From Treponema bryantii (lineage in GTDB: Bacteria > Spirochaetota > Spirochaetia > Treponematales > Treponemataceae), in assembly GCF_900113965.1 (NCBI RefSeq), contig NZ_FORI01000011.1:42270-106269 (forward strand): a stretch of DNA of 64,000 nucleotides. Reading direction: 5' to 3'. The notes beneath the pieces were generated by a model. It was not told the origin of the DNA and did no database searches. It saw only the letters and a list, made by a program, of their open reading frames with translations. The position numbers and the translations under genes are program-made. Every line of letters begins with the position of its first letter. Positions within the stretch are counted from its first letter, which is position 1. Below are positions 8,326 to 17,567 of the stretch, one piece after another.

Positions 8326-9198
8326 TTAGTAAATCATTGTACCAATTCCACGGTCAGAGAACATCTCAATCAAAAGTGAGTGAGGAACACGACCATCGAT
8401 AATATGTGTGCGTGGAACGCCGCCTTTGAGAGCGGTTTCGCAGCAGTCGATTTTTGGGATCATGCCGCCGGCGATTACGCCTGTGGCTTTGAGCGAACCG
8501 ATTGCAGTGCGCTCAATTCTCTTGATGAGGGTGCTTGGATCGTCAATGTTGCGGAGAATGCCAGGAACATTTGTGAGCTGTACAAACTTTTCTGCGTGAA
8601 GGGCAACTGCAATTTTTGCAGCGGCTGTATCAGCATTGATGTTGTAGCGTGCGTAGTCATCCTGCTCGCCAAGGGCAACTGTAGAAACAACCGGAATAAA
8701 GCCTTCGTTCAAAAGGGAAGTGAGAATCTCAGGGTGAACCTCAGTTACTTCACCAACAAAGCCTAAGTCTTTTTCAGTCTTTACAGCGCGAAGAAGGCCT
8801 GAGTCTACTCCGGAGAGGCCGACTGCTTTGCCGCCTTTCTGAAGCAGGATTCCTACGATGTCTTTGTTCAATTTTCCGGTAAGAACCATCTGAACAATTT
8901 CCATAGTCTCTTCGTCTGTGTAGCGGAGACCGTCTATGAACTTGCTTTCCTTACCAACGCGTTCGAGCATGTGGTTGATTTCAGGTCCGCCGCCGTGAAC
9001 GAGTACTACCTTAATTCCGATTGTGTTGAGGAGGACGATGTCTTCCATTACGGCCTGTTTGAGTTCTTCGTTGAGCATGGCGTTTCCGCCGTATTTTACT
9101 ACGACTACTTTCCCGCACCACTGCTTGAAATAGGGAAGTGCCTGAACAAGGACTTCTGACCACTGTTCTGTTGATATGTCATTTGTTTCGTTAGTCAT
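8326..9198 (-). CDS. argB: Acetylglutamate kinase
   Basis: Second step of arginine synthesis: phosphorylates N-acetylglutamate. 290 residues with the amino-acid-kinase fold: VVVKYGGNAM at the start, LVHGGGPEIN, and toward the end NINADTAAAKIAVAL and GGMIPKIDCC. The N-terminal extension of about 28 residues before VVVKYGG is usual for arginine-inhibitable enzymes. AGGAGA lies 7 bases before the ATG. It starts 9 bases after argJ and is co-transcribed with it. Confidence 0.96.
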   Translation of the reverse strand: MTNETNDISTEQWSEVLVQALPYFKQWCGKVVVVKYGGNAMLNEELKQAVMEDIVLLNTIGIKVVLVHGGGPEINHMLERVGKESKFIDGLRYTDEETMEIVQMVLTGKLNKDIVGILLQKGGKAVGLSGVDSGLLRAVKTEKDLGFVGEVTEVHPEILTSLLNEGFIPVVSTVALGEQDDYARYNINADTAAAKIAVALHAEKFVQLTNVPGILRNIDDPSTLIKRIERTAIGSLKATGVIAGGMIPKIDCCETALKGGVPRTHIIDGRVPHSLLIEMFSDRGIGTMIY

Positions 9199-9207
9199 TA
9201 TTTTCTC

Positions 9208-10488
9208 CTAGGTGCGGTAGTCGCCGTTGATTTTTACGTAATCGTATGTGAGGTCGCAGCCCCATGCTGTACCTTCGGCGTTTCCGTCGTGGCACTGAAC
9301 GAGGATTTCTACGGCTTCGCGGTCCATAATCTTCTTTGCGAGATCTTCGTCAAAGTCTGCTGGAACTCCGTCCTTGTAAACCTGAACCGACTCTTCGCCG
9401 TGAACTTCAAAATCATCATAATTATCAAAATAGCGTTTTGCGTTAGGCTTGCTTGTGAACCAGATGCTTGTTGTATCCGGATTGAATGGGATTCCGCTGT
9501 AACCCATTGCGCAGAGGAAGCGGCCGAAGTTTGCGTCGCTTCCGAACATTGCGGCTTTTACGAGGCTTGAGCAGATGATTTCCTTTGCAAGTCCGCGAGC
9601 GGCTTCTACGCTGGCTGCGCCTTTTACGTTGCATTCAACGAGGCGGGTAGCGCCTTCACCGTCGGCAGCAATTTTGCGGGCCATTACGAGGTTCATTTTA
9701 TTGAGGGCAGCGAGGAATGCATCGTAATCTGCGCCGGCAGCAGTAATTTCTGCGTTGCCTGCTTTTCCGTTTGCGAGAATACAGAGCGAGTCGTTTGTAG
9801 AAGTGTCGCCGTCTACAGATACGCAGTTGTAAGTTCCAAGAATTGATTCGTGGAGAGCCTTGCTGAGCATTTCTGAGCTGATTGCGCAGTCTGTTGTGAT
9901 TACGGAAAGCATTGTTCCCATGTTGATGTGGATCATGCCCGAGCCCTTACACATTGTTCCCATGCGGCAGAGCTTTCCGCCAACGGTGAACTCTACGGCG
10001 CATTCTTTGAACTGTGTGTCAGTTGTCATGATTGCGATGCGGGCTTCTTTATTTCCTTCGCGAGAAAGCCCCTTCGCGAGGGCTTCTGCGTTGTTTTCTA
10101 CTTTTGTTACGTCCAGCTGAGCGCCGATAACACCGGTTGAGTAAACGATTACATCTTCCGGTTTAATGTTGAGCTGGCTGGCTGCGGCCTTTGCCATGCG
10201 GAGTGCGTTTTCTGCTCCCTGAGCGCCGGTACAACAGTTAGCGTTTCCCGAAATTGCAATGAGAGCCTGAGCGCGGCCGTCTGCAAGGTGCTTCTGAGTA
10301 AGCTTTACGCTTTCTGCCTTTACGCGGTTCTGTGTGAAAACGCCGGCAGCGTTACATGGCACGTCTGAATATACGAGTGCGGTGTCATTCTTAGTTCTGC
10401 TTGCCTTAATGTGGCAGAGCATTCCGTTTGCGGTGAACCCCTGAGGAGCACAAACACCGCCATCAATGAATTTAATATTGTTCTGCAT
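9208..10488 (-). CDS. argJ: Bifunctional ornithine acetyltransferase / N-acetylglutamate synthase
   Basis: 426 residues. ArgJ recycles the acetyl group from acetylornithine to glutamate. KGSGMIHINMGTML holds the autocleavage site, with the Thr of GTML as the expected nucleophile; family members usually have ATML. DTSTNDS and SDANFGRFLCAMGYSG are also conserved. The start at 10488 (MQNNIKF) is preferred over upstream codons because AAGGGATG precedes it and homology begins there. That ribosome site lies in the loop of an 11-bp inverted repeat. The frame could run to 10581, but the added residues look unlike ArgJ. Confidence 0.95.
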   Translation of the reverse strand: MQNNIKFIDGGVCAPQGFTANGMLCHIKASRTKNDTALVYSDVPCNAAGVFTQNRVKAESVKLTQKHLADGRAQALIAISGNANCCTGAQGAENALRMAKAAASQLNIKPEDVIVYSTGVIGAQLDVTKVENNAEALAKGLSREGNKEARIAIMTTDTQFKECAVEFTVGGKLCRMGTMCKGSGMIHINMGTMLSVITTDCAISSEMLSKALHESILGTYNCVSVDGDTSTNDSLCILANGKAGNAEITAAGADYDAFLAALNKMNLVMARKIAADGEGATRLVECNVKGAASVEAARGLAKEIICSSLVKAAMFGSDANFGRFLCAMGYSGIPFNPDTTSIWFTSKPNAKRYFDNYDDFEVHGEESVQVYKDGVPADFDEDLAKKIMDREAVEILVQCHDGNAEGTAWGCDLTYDYVKINGDYRT

Positions 10489-10515
10489 AAATATACATCC
10501 CTTTTGTATATTTAT
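10487..10515. promoter_or_regulatory. Inverted repeat over the argJ start and ribosome site
   Basis: Perfect 11-bp arms ATAAATATACA (10487-10497) and TGTATATTTAT (10505-10515) with a 7-base loop. On the argJ mRNA the loop carries the ribosome site AAAGGGA, and the stem includes the first two bases of the ATG. It could be an arginine-repressor operator or an RNA hairpin limiting translation. Confidence 0.6.
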
Positions 10516-10592
10516 ACTAATTTTGTGCGGAAGATTCAAGATATTTATAGAAGAATAAATTGTAATATGGGCTGCTGGCATTGTGATGTATA

Positions 10593-10621
10593 TTGTTTAT
10601 TCAAACTCTTTTCTCTATAAT
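10593..10621 (+). promoter_or_regulatory. Promoter of argC, very close to the start codon
   Basis: -35 TTGTTT (10593-10598), 17-base spacer, -10 TATAAT (10616-10621). The argC ATG begins 6 bases after the -10, so the transcript would start at or next to the ATG, and no ribosome site is present. Confidence 0.65.
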
Positions 10622-10627
10622 GCGAGT

Positions 10628-11572
10628 ATGGCTTACAAAGTATTTATTGATGGAAAAGAAGGCACAACTGGCCTTAAGATTTTTGAGCGTTTTGAAAAGC
10701 GTACTGATATTGAAATCATTACAATTGATGATGATAAGAGAAAAGACCCGGTAGAAAAGGCAAAGATGATTAATTCATCTGATTTTACCTTCTTGTGTCT
10801 GCCGGACGCTGCGGCTATTGAGTCTGCAGAGCTTTGTACAAATCCTAAAACACGAATTATTGATGCTTCTACCGCTCACCGTACCAATCCTGACTGGGCA
10901 TACGGTTTCCCTGAGCTTGGAGCAGACTTCCGTAAGAAAATAGAAACTTCTAACCGCGTAGCCGTTCCTGGCTGTTATGCTTCGGGCTCTATTGCCATCT
11001 GTTATCCGCTTGTTAAGTCTGGCATTATGCCGTCTGATTATCCTGTAGTGATTCACGCTGTAAGCGGATATTCTGGAGCGGGTAAAAAAGCCATTGCTCA
11101 GTATGAGGCAGAAGGCCGCGACCCTGGTTTGGATTCTCCACGCCTTTACGCTTTGACTCAGCAGCATAAGCACCTTCCAGAAATCAAAAAAATCTCTGGT
11201 CTGGACTTTGAGCCAATTTTCAACCCGTATGTATGTGATTATTTCCAGGGCATGACAGTTACTGTCGGCCTTCACGCAAGACTTCTTTCTAAGAAGGTTA
11301 CAGCAAAAGATGTTCAGGAAATGTTTGCCGCTCATTATGAGGGAAGCCGTTTTGTTCAGGTTGCTCCACTGATGGGTGAGGGCATTCTTCCAGAGCAGTT
11401 TATTCCGGCAAATACTCTGGCTGGTACAAACAATATGCAGGTATTTGTTTATGGAAACGACGACCGTATCATGATTACAACCCGCTTTGATAACCTCGGA
11501 AAAGGTGCCAGCGGTGCTGCCGTTCAGTGTATGAACATCATGATGGGTATCAGCGAAGATACTGGACTATAA
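10628..11572 (+). CDS. argC: N-acetyl-gamma-glutamyl-phosphate reductase
   Basis: Third step of arginine synthesis. 314 residues of the shorter type-2 ArgC family: N-terminal VFIDGKEGTTGLKIFER (NADP-binding), FLCLPDAAA, IDASTAHRT, VAVPGCYASGS with the catalytic Cys, and HAVSGYSGAGKKA. The start is taken at 10628, where homology begins; the 15 preceding codons in frame are unlike ArgC and lie partly upstream of the predicted transcription start. It faces away from argJB, with about 140 bases of shared control region between them. Confidence 0.94.
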   Translation: MAYKVFIDGKEGTTGLKIFERFEKRTDIEIITIDDDKRKDPVEKAKMINSSDFTFLCLPDAAAIESAELCTNPKTRIIDASTAHRTNPDWAYGFPELGADFRKKIETSNRVAVPGCYASGSIAICYPLVKSGIMPSDYPVVIHAVSGYSGAGKKAIAQYEAEGRDPGLDSPRLYALTQQHKHLPEIKKISGLDFEPIFNPYVCDYFQGMTVTVGLHARLLSKKVTAKDVQEMFAAHYEGSRFVQVAPLMGEGILPEQFIPANTLAGTNNMQVFVYGNDDRIMITTRFDNLGKGASGAAVQCMNIMMGISEDTGL

Positions 11573-11582
11573 CGAAAAATAC

Positions 11583-11631
11583 GGTGGTTGAGCCTGCGGT
11601 CCCTGAGCCTGGTCGAAGGGTCGAAACTACC
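11583..11631. repeat. Interspersed palindromic repeat, family A (copy 3, expanded)
   Basis: Begins GGTGGTTGAGCC and ends GGTCGAAACTACC, with an inner duplicated CTGAGCCTGGTCGAAG unit. It sits in the gap between argC and the deacetylase and ends just before that gene's GGAGG ribosome site. Confidence 0.75.
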
Positions 11632-11644
11632 ACGGAGGAAAACT

Positions 11645-12274
11645 ATGGGAAAAAAATATTGCAGTTTGACATTCGATGACGGACCTAACGTAGCCGCTGG
11701 TGACGATACAATGAACAGAATGCTCGACATTCTGGAAAAACACGGCGTTGTTGCTTCATTCTTTCTGATTGGAGACAAAATTACACCGGAAAATACAAAG
11801 GTAATTGAGCGCGCAGTAAAAATGGGCTGCGATATTGAAAATCATACCTGGACTCATCCTGATATGACAAAGCTCACCCGTGAACAGATGATTGAAGAGT
11901 ACAATAAGTGCGACGAAGCAATCATCAAAATCACTGGAAAAAAGCCAGTGCTTTTCCGCCCACCATATATCTGCGTAAACAGCCTTATGCACGAGGTAAT
12001 TCACGTTCCTTTTATCTGCGGCCATGGCTGCGAAGACTGGGTTCCTGAGCGCACTGCAGACGAACGCTACAAACTGATGATGGAAAATACTCAGGATGGT
12101 GTAATGTACCTTCTTCATGTAAACGAAGGTAACAATGCAACTCTTGAGCTTGTTGACCGCGCAATTCCAGTTCTTAAGGAAATGGGCTTTGAGTTTGTTA
12201 CAGCGCCAGAACTTTACAAGATTAAGAACGTTCCTATGGAAGATAATGGAGAAAACTGGTCGGTAGTTGCATAG
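11645..12274 (+). CDS. Polysaccharide deacetylase family protein (NodB domain)
   Basis: 209 residues, a stand-alone NodB/CE4 fold. Motif 1 SLTFDDGPN carries the catalytic Asp pair, motif 2 is ENHTWTHPDMTKL (metal-binding His-x3-His) and motif 3 RPPY. There is no signal peptide, so it may work in the cytoplasm or on a small substrate rather than the cell wall. GGAGG lies before the ATG at 11645; the frame extends 19 codons further upstream, but that part is translated from the palindromic repeat and is not likely protein. Confidence 0.87.
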   Translation: MGKKYCSLTFDDGPNVAAGDDTMNRMLDILEKHGVVASFFLIGDKITPENTKVIERAVKMGCDIENHTWTHPDMTKLTREQMIEEYNKCDEAIIKITGKKPVLFRPPYICVNSLMHEVIHVPFICGHGCEDWVPERTADERYKLMMENTQDGVMYLLHVNEGNNATLELVDRAIPVLKEMGFEFVTAPELYKIKNVPMEDNGENWSVVA

Positions 12275-12335
12275 TTTTAAAGTTTGACCGCAGTGTATTT
12301 GTAGATTATAATGATTTGTTAAGGAACTCTTACAT

Positions 12336-14297
12336 TTGACACAAATTTATCAATATGCAGTTGCGGCTCTCTTTATAGATGCGGTAATTATCTTTTTCTA
12401 TTTTCAGAAAAGGAGCCTTCCAACTTTCCAGAATATTGTTTTTCTTGTTATTCTCTCTGTAGTTACCCTTAACACAATTGCTGAATTAGGTGCCGGATAT
12501 ATGGAATCTCATATAACGGAGTTTTCCATACATACGGCCTATATAATAGAATGCCTTTATTTTACATTTAACATCACCTTTGGCGTTTTATTTACGGTAT
12601 ATAATCTTTCAGTATTTGATATTTACGGCAGACTGAAAAAGAAGGCCATTCGGGTTGTTCAGTGCTTCATTCTTGTTCCATATTTTGTATTTCTGATTAG
12701 TGTATGGCTTTCTCCTCTTCTTCAGAATTATCATGTACTGGTTTTTACTCTTGATCCTGTAAACGGATATCATAGAGGAAATAATTTCTGGTTTTACGGC
12801 CTTTGCTCAACTAAAGCTTTTTATGTAGTCTTTTCACTTTTTATCATAGCGCTGCATCACCGCTATATTTTGAAAACAAAGATGCAGATAATGTACTTCT
12901 TCATTGTGACTATCTCCATTACATCATTGGTTCAGCTTTTCCACTATGGTCTTTTGATTGAGTCGTTTGGAATGTCACTTGTTACTCTGGTTTACTTCTT
13001 CTTTATTCAAAAGCCGGAGGAGATGGTAGATGCTTCTACCGATACGCTGAATCAGTCTGCCTTGCAGCGCATGATCCGTTATACGCTTGCAGTTGGTAAA
13101 AAATTTACCTGTATTACAATTTATATTGATGACACAATGTTTATTGCAAATACGTTTGGTATTCCTCAGATGAATGCCTTCCTTACCGATGCAGGTAACT
13201 TCCTTAAACAGAACTTTTCATATGCAAATGTTTTCAGCCGCCAGCAGGGCTGCTTTTGTATTGTTATAAAAGATGCCGATGAACAGAAAATCAATAATAC
13301 AATTGCATTGCTCAATAACCGTTTCCAGAGAACCTGGATGCGCGACAATGTTGAATTAAAGTTGTATATCCGCCTGTGTATTATTGAATGCCCTAAGGAT
13401 GCAGAGAGTCCGGAAGAGGTTATGGATATTATCAACATGATTTCTTCTGATGAGCGATACCGTCAGAGTGTGGTTTTTGCCAGTGAAATTGATTTGAAGT
13501 ACCGCCGTCGTACTATTTATATTGAGCACTGCCTGCGTAATGGTCTTACAGAAAACCGCTTTGATGTTTTCTATCAGCCTATCTGGTCTACTGCAGAAAA
13601 GAAGCTCATAGGTGCAGAGGCGCTGATTCGTCTTAAGGATGAAAGCGGGCATTTTATTTCTCCGGAAGATTTTATTCCGATTGCAGAAAAAACAGGTGCA
13701 ATTCTTCGTATTGGTGAATATGTATTTGAGTCTGTCTGCCTTGCTTTGAGTCAGATTAATATAGAAGAATACGGCATCAAAAAGATTGATATTAACCTTT
13801 CTGTTGCTCAGTGTATGCAGGAAATTCTTGCCGAGCAGATTCTGAAGATTCAGAGTATTTATCAGATTCCAACTTCAATCATCAATCTTGAAATTACAGA
13901 AACTGCAGCCGCTCATACTCCGGAAATCCTCTTGAAAAATATGCAGGAACTTGCAGATGCCGGCTTTGAGCTTTCTCTTGATGATTATGGTTCTGGATAT
14001 TCAAATATGAGTTATATGCTTAATCTTCCATTTAAGATGATTAAGATTGATAAGTATATTGTCTGGGCAGCCTTTACAGATAAGAGGGCAGAAAAGGCTC
14101 TGGCTGCAACAATCAAAATGATTAAGGAAATTGGAATGACAGTTCTTGCGGAGGGCGTTGAAACTCCTGAACAGGCAGAATGGCTAACTGCTTCTGGCTG
14201 CGATTACCTTCAGGGGTTTTATTATTCGAGACCTATTCCAAAAAAAGAATTTTTGGATATAATGAGTGGAAAAAAGGAGCCTGAAAATGAAAATTAG
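12336..14297 (+). CDS. Membrane EAL-domain protein (c-di-GMP phosphodiesterase), degenerate GGDEF
   Basis: 653 residues. The first about 225 residues contain seven or so hydrophobic segments (a membrane sensor). A GGDEF-like region at about 235-395 lacks a recognisable GG[DE]EF loop, so it is unlikely to make c-di-GMP. The EAL domain at about 405-645 keeps GAEALIRL, NLEITETAA, DDYGSGYSNMSYM, KIDKYIV and LAEGVETPEQAEWL, which fits an active phosphodiesterase. The start is a TTG with GGAA upstream. It overlaps the DtxR-type gene by 11 bases, so the two are translated together. Confidence 0.88.
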   Translation: MTQIYQYAVAALFIDAVIIFFYFQKRSLPTFQNIVFLVILSVVTLNTIAELGAGYMESHITEFSIHTAYIIECLYFTFNITFGVLFTVYNLSVFDIYGRLKKKAIRVVQCFILVPYFVFLISVWLSPLLQNYHVLVFTLDPVNGYHRGNNFWFYGLCSTKAFYVVFSLFIIALHHRYILKTKMQIMYFFIVTISITSLVQLFHYGLLIESFGMSLVTLVYFFFIQKPEEMVDASTDTLNQSALQRMIRYTLAVGKKFTCITIYIDDTMFIANTFGIPQMNAFLTDAGNFLKQNFSYANVFSRQQGCFCIVIKDADEQKINNTIALLNNRFQRTWMRDNVELKLYIRLCIIECPKDAESPEEVMDIINMISSDERYRQSVVFASEIDLKYRRRTIYIEHCLRNGLTENRFDVFYQPIWSTAEKKLIGAEALIRLKDESGHFISPEDFIPIAEKTGAILRIGEYVFESVCLALSQINIEEYGIKKIDINLSVAQCMQEILAEQILKIQSIYQIPTSIINLEITETAAAHTPEILLKNMQELADAGFELSLDDYGSGYSNMSYMLNLPFKMIKIDKYIVWAAFTDKRAEKALAATIKMIKEIGMTVLAEGVETPEQAEWLTASGCDYLQGFYYSRPIPKKEFLDIMSGKKEPENEN

Positions 14298-14658
14298 AGA
14301 ATCGGCTGAAATGTACCTTGAGACAATTCTTGTTCTTTCTAAGAAGGGTGATGTTCGTTCTATTGATATTGCGCGTGCCATGAATTTTTCACGACCATCT
14401 GTAAGCGTTACCGTTCATAATCTTGAAAAAGAGCATTATATAAAAATCAGTGAAGGTGGAAATATTACTCTTGAACCTGCAGGTCTTGAGATTGCTGAGC
14501 GCATTTATGAGCGCCACACCGTTCTTACAGAGCTTCTGGTTTCTATCGGAGTTTCTGAAGAAACTGCCGCTGATGATGCATGTAAGATTGAACATGATAT
14601 CAGTGTAGAAACCTTTGACTGCATTAAAAAAGCAATCAGAAAGAGGGATAAAAAATAA
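14287..14658 (+). CDS. DtxR/MntR-family metal-dependent transcriptional regulator
   Basis: 123 residues. N-terminal winged helix (RESAEMYLETILVLSKKGDVRSIDIARAMNFSRPSVSVTVHNLEKEHYI) followed by the dimerisation helices with the metal ligands expected in this family (GLEIAERIYERHTVLTELL, DACKIEHDIS). There is no C-terminal SH3-like domain, as in MntR/TroR-type members. GGAG precedes the ATG at 14287. It is the only DtxR-type gene in the window, so it is a candidate reader of the ten GTTAGT-N4-ACTAAC palindromes, although it lies next to none of them and the link is an inference. Confidence 0.85.
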   Translation: MKIRESAEMYLETILVLSKKGDVRSIDIARAMNFSRPSVSVTVHNLEKEHYIKISEGGNITLEPAGLEIAERIYERHTVLTELLVSIGVSEETAADDACKIEHDISVETFDCIKKAIRKRDKK

Positions 14659-14661
14659 TAT

Positions 14662-15492
14662 ATGAAATCTTTCAAATCTCGTTTAGCTGCTCTGTGCATT
14701 TTATTCTGTATGAGTAGTGCAGGGCTTTCTGCGGCTGTATTTGATTATGTACAGCCTTTTTCTTTGAATCCTGTAAATGAAAGTATTGAATTGAGTATTG
14801 GCGGTTTGCTTTCCGGTTCTGCCCTTGTTTGTGATAAGTTTCTTCATCTTAAAACTAACGAATATAATCTGGAAGACTGGAACAAGTCCGATATTGCTAC
14901 TCTGGAACAGGTGTTTATGAATCCGTACAGTAAGCCGCTGCACATTGTTGGAACTGGTACGATGATTCTTGGAATGGCAACTCCGGCTATTTTTGCAATT
15001 ATGCCAAGCAACGAATGGCTTACTGTGGGCACTATGTACCTTGAAACTATGCTTATTGCCAACGGTATTAAAGAGTGGACTAAGCTTTTAGTTTACCGTG
15101 CCCGCCCGTACATGTATTTTGACGGCTACCCTGAAGATAAGCTTGAAGACGGCGACTGGAACTGTTCTTTCCCTTCGGGCCACACAACTATGGCTTTTGC
15201 GGGAGCTGCTTTTACAACTATGGTATTCTGCCAGTGCTTCCCGGATTCTAACTGGAAATATGCGGTAGCCGGCGCTTCTTTTGGAATTGCTGCAGTTACC
15301 GGTGCTCTTAGAATGGCAAGTGGAAATCACTTTTTGACTGATGTTCTTGTGGGCGCGGTGCTTGGTACTGCCTGCGGTTTTGCTGTTCCATATATGCATA
15401 CTAAAAACTTTTATGGAAAATTTGAAACAAAATCTGGAAAGGGCAGTGCTTCTGTAACTCCTTCCGGATTAGTGCTTTCTATAAATTTTTAA
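14662..15492 (+). CDS. PAP2-family phosphatase
   Basis: 276 residues with a signal peptide (to about residue 25) and several membrane segments. The three phosphatidic-acid-phosphatase motifs are present in degenerate order: KLLVYRARP (about 141), PSGHTTMAF (about 171) and RMASGNHFLTDVLVG (about 215). It probably dephosphorylates a lipid phosphate, such as undecaprenyl pyrophosphate or phosphatidate, on the outer face of the membrane. It follows the DtxR-type gene by 3 bases and is probably in the same transcript. Confidence 0.85.
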   Translation: MKSFKSRLAALCILFCMSSAGLSAAVFDYVQPFSLNPVNESIELSIGGLLSGSALVCDKFLHLKTNEYNLEDWNKSDIATLEQVFMNPYSKPLHIVGTGTMILGMATPAIFAIMPSNEWLTVGTMYLETMLIANGIKEWTKLLVYRARPYMYFDGYPEDKLEDGDWNCSFPSGHTTMAFAGAAFTTMVFCQCFPDSNWKYAVAGASFGIAAVTGALRMASGNHFLTDVLVGAVLGTACGFAVPYMHTKNFYGKFETKSGKGSASVTPSGLVLSINF

Positions 15493-15524
15493 TAAAAAAC
15501 ATCTGTAAAATGCCCGTTAAACTG

Positions 15525-15553
15525 TTGACAAGATTTTAAAAAATCTTTATATT
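15525..15553 (+). promoter_or_regulatory. Promoter of tRNA-Lys
   Basis: Consensus -35 TTGACA (15525-15530), 17-base spacer, -10 TATATT (15548-15553), 24 bases before the mature tRNA 5' end. Confidence 0.75.
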
Positions 15554-15577
15554 ATTAAAACATTCGCAAGAATGGAT

Positions 15578-15650
15578 GGGCTACTAGCTCAGTAGGTAGA
15601 GCAACGCCCTTTTAAGGCGTGGGTCACTGGTTCGAATCCAGTGTAGCTCA
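15578..15650 (+). tRNA. tRNA-Lys (anticodon TTT)
   Basis: Complete cloverleaf: acceptor GGGCTAC / GTAGCTC, D stem GCTC / GAGC, anticodon stem ACGCC / GGCGT around loop CTTTTAA (anticodon TTT), T arm ACTGG TTCGAAT CCAGT, discriminator A. CCA is not encoded. Confidence 0.97.
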
Positions 15651-15654
15651 GTAA

Positions 15655-15689
15655 AAGGATTCTGGTTGTTCCAGAGTCCTTTTTTTTTG
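15655..15689 (+). terminator. Terminator after tRNA-Lys
   Basis: Stem AGGATTCTGG / CCAGAGTCCT with a 5-base loop, followed by nine T. Confidence 0.9.
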
Positions 15690-15734
15690 CCTATCCATCT
15701 CGCGAAATAAACATTTGTAATCGAGAGGTACCTT

Positions 15735-17558
15735 ATGGCAGATGTTAAAGATACTTGCCGTGCAATTATTGCAGCGGCTTTGAATGAGTTTATCAAAGAA
15801 AAAGATCCTGCGGCTGAAGCAATCAGCGCGGATAAAATTGTAGTTCAGAACGCTCCGAATCCGGAAATGGGAGACCTTGGTGCACCTATGTTTGTTTTTG
15901 CAAAGGCACTTCGTATGGCTCCACCTCAGATTGCTTCCGGCGTTGTTGCAAAAATCACGGACAAATCTCTTGGAGAGTTCCTTGCTGTTGGTCCTTATGT
16001 AAACGTAAAGCTGGATAAGAGCGGTGCTGCTGCTCCTATTCTCAAGGCTGTAAAAGAGCAGGGCGATAATTACGGTTCTTTCAACAGCGATGGAAAAAAG
16101 CCTCTCGAAGGCCGCCGCGTAATGATTGAGTTTTCTTCTCCAAATACAAATAAACCTCTTCACCTTGGTCACGTTCGTAACGACGCTCTTGGTGAATCAG
16201 TTAGCCGCATTCTTAAGGCAGCCGGTGCAGAAGTATACAAGGTAGACCTTATCAATAACCGCGGTGTTCATATCTGTAAATCTATGCTCGCATATAAGCT
16301 CTTTCACGAGGCAAACGGTGATACACCGGAAAGCCTTGGCATGAAGGGCGACCACTTTGTTGGTCAGTGCTATGTTGAGTTTGACAAATACCTCAAGGGC
16401 GAAAAAGATAAGCCTGAAACTGCACATCCTGAAGCAAATCAGATGGCAGAAGATATGCTGATTAAGTGGGAAGCAGGCGATGCAGAAGTTCGTGCCCTCT
16501 GGGAAAAAATGAACGGCTGGACTTTCGACGGTGTAAAGGAAACCTATGAGCGCACTGGTATCAGCTTTGATAAATACTACTTTGAAAGCGAAACTTACCT
16601 TAAGGGAAAAGACGAAATTATGAAGGGCCTTGAAAAGGGCGTTTTCTTTAAGGCCGAAGACGGCTCTGTCCGCATTGACGTAACTGATGTAGTAGGTAAG
16701 GGTAAAGACGAAGATAATCACGAAAAGGTTCTTCTCCGAAAGGACGGAACTTCAGTTTATATTACTCAGGATATTGGAACTGCAATCAGCCGCCACAACG
16801 ACTGGGCTTTTAATCAGCTGGTTTACGTTGTTGCAAGCGAGCAGAATTATCACTTTAAGATTCTTTTCCATATTCTAAAGAAGCTTGGTTTTGACTGGGC
16901 TGATAAGCTTTACCACCTCAGCTATGGTCTTGTAAATCTTCCTAGCGGTCGTATGAAGAGCCGCGAAGGTACTGTAGTTGATGCAGATGATCTTATAGAC
17001 TCGCTTCATGCAGACGCCCTCGCTGCAATCAAGGAGCGAGGCCGCGACGGTGAAGTAGGAGATGCTGACGAGGTTGCAGAAAAGGTTGCTCTTGGTGCCC
17101 TTCATTATTACATGCTTCAGGCAACTCCAATTAAGGATATGCTTTTTAATCCTGCAGAGTCTTTGAGCTTCAACGGAAACACTGGTCCATACCTTCAGTA
17201 TATGGGTGCACGTATCAACTCAATTCTTGCAAAGGCAGCTGAGGCTGGTGTTTCAGAAGATGGTTCAGAAGAAGCAGTTGCACTTCTTTCAAGCGAAGAT
17301 GAATGGGCTTTGATTAAGCAGCTTGGAGATTATCCGAACGTAATTGCAAAGGCAGCAGAAAATCTTGACCCAAGTGAAGTTGCCGCTTATGTTTACGAGG
17401 CTGCAAAGCTGTTCAGCAAGTTCTATCAGAACTGTCCTATTGTAACTGCTGAGAACAAGCAGCTCGCTGGAGCACGTCTCTATCTTGCAAGCTGTACTTT
17501 GCAGGTAATCAAGAACGCAATGAAGCTCGTGCTTGTACCTTACCTCGAAAAGATGTAA
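15735..17558 (+). CDS. argS: Arginyl-tRNA synthetase
   Basis: 607-residue class I synthetase. An N-terminal Arg-tRNA-synthetase additional domain is followed by the HIGH motif as HLGHVRND (about residue 142) and the KMSKS counterpart as GRMKSREGT (about 405); the C-terminal DALR anticodon-binding domain follows (LSFNGNTGPYLQYMGARINSIL). Length and motifs are normal. It lies downstream of the tRNA-Lys terminator and 10 bases before the ZIP transporter, which may share its transcript. Confidence 0.96.
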   Translation: MADVKDTCRAIIAAALNEFIKEKDPAAEAISADKIVVQNAPNPEMGDLGAPMFVFAKALRMAPPQIASGVVAKITDKSLGEFLAVGPYVNVKLDKSGAAAPILKAVKEQGDNYGSFNSDGKKPLEGRRVMIEFSSPNTNKPLHLGHVRNDALGESVSRILKAAGAEVYKVDLINNRGVHICKSMLAYKLFHEANGDTPESLGMKGDHFVGQCYVEFDKYLKGEKDKPETAHPEANQMAEDMLIKWEAGDAEVRALWEKMNGWTFDGVKETYERTGISFDKYYFESETYLKGKDEIMKGLEKGVFFKAEDGSVRIDVTDVVGKGKDEDNHEKVLLRKDGTSVYITQDIGTAISRHNDWAFNQLVYVVASEQNYHFKILFHILKKLGFDWADKLYHLSYGLVNLPSGRMKSREGTVVDADDLIDSLHADALAAIKERGRDGEVGDADEVAEKVALGALHYYMLQATPIKDMLFNPAESLSFNGNTGPYLQYMGARINSILAKAAEAGVSEDGSEEAVALLSSEDEWALIKQLGDYPNVIAKAAENLDPSEVAAYVYEAAKLFSKFYQNCPIVTAENKQLAGARLYLASCTLQVIKNAMKLVLVPYLEKM

Positions 17559-17567
17559 TCTGAAGTT

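Noticed and set aside
11588..11644. N-terminal extension of the polysaccharide deacetylase
   Set aside because: Encoded by a family A repeat; the start at 11645 has GGAGG and begins the conserved domain.
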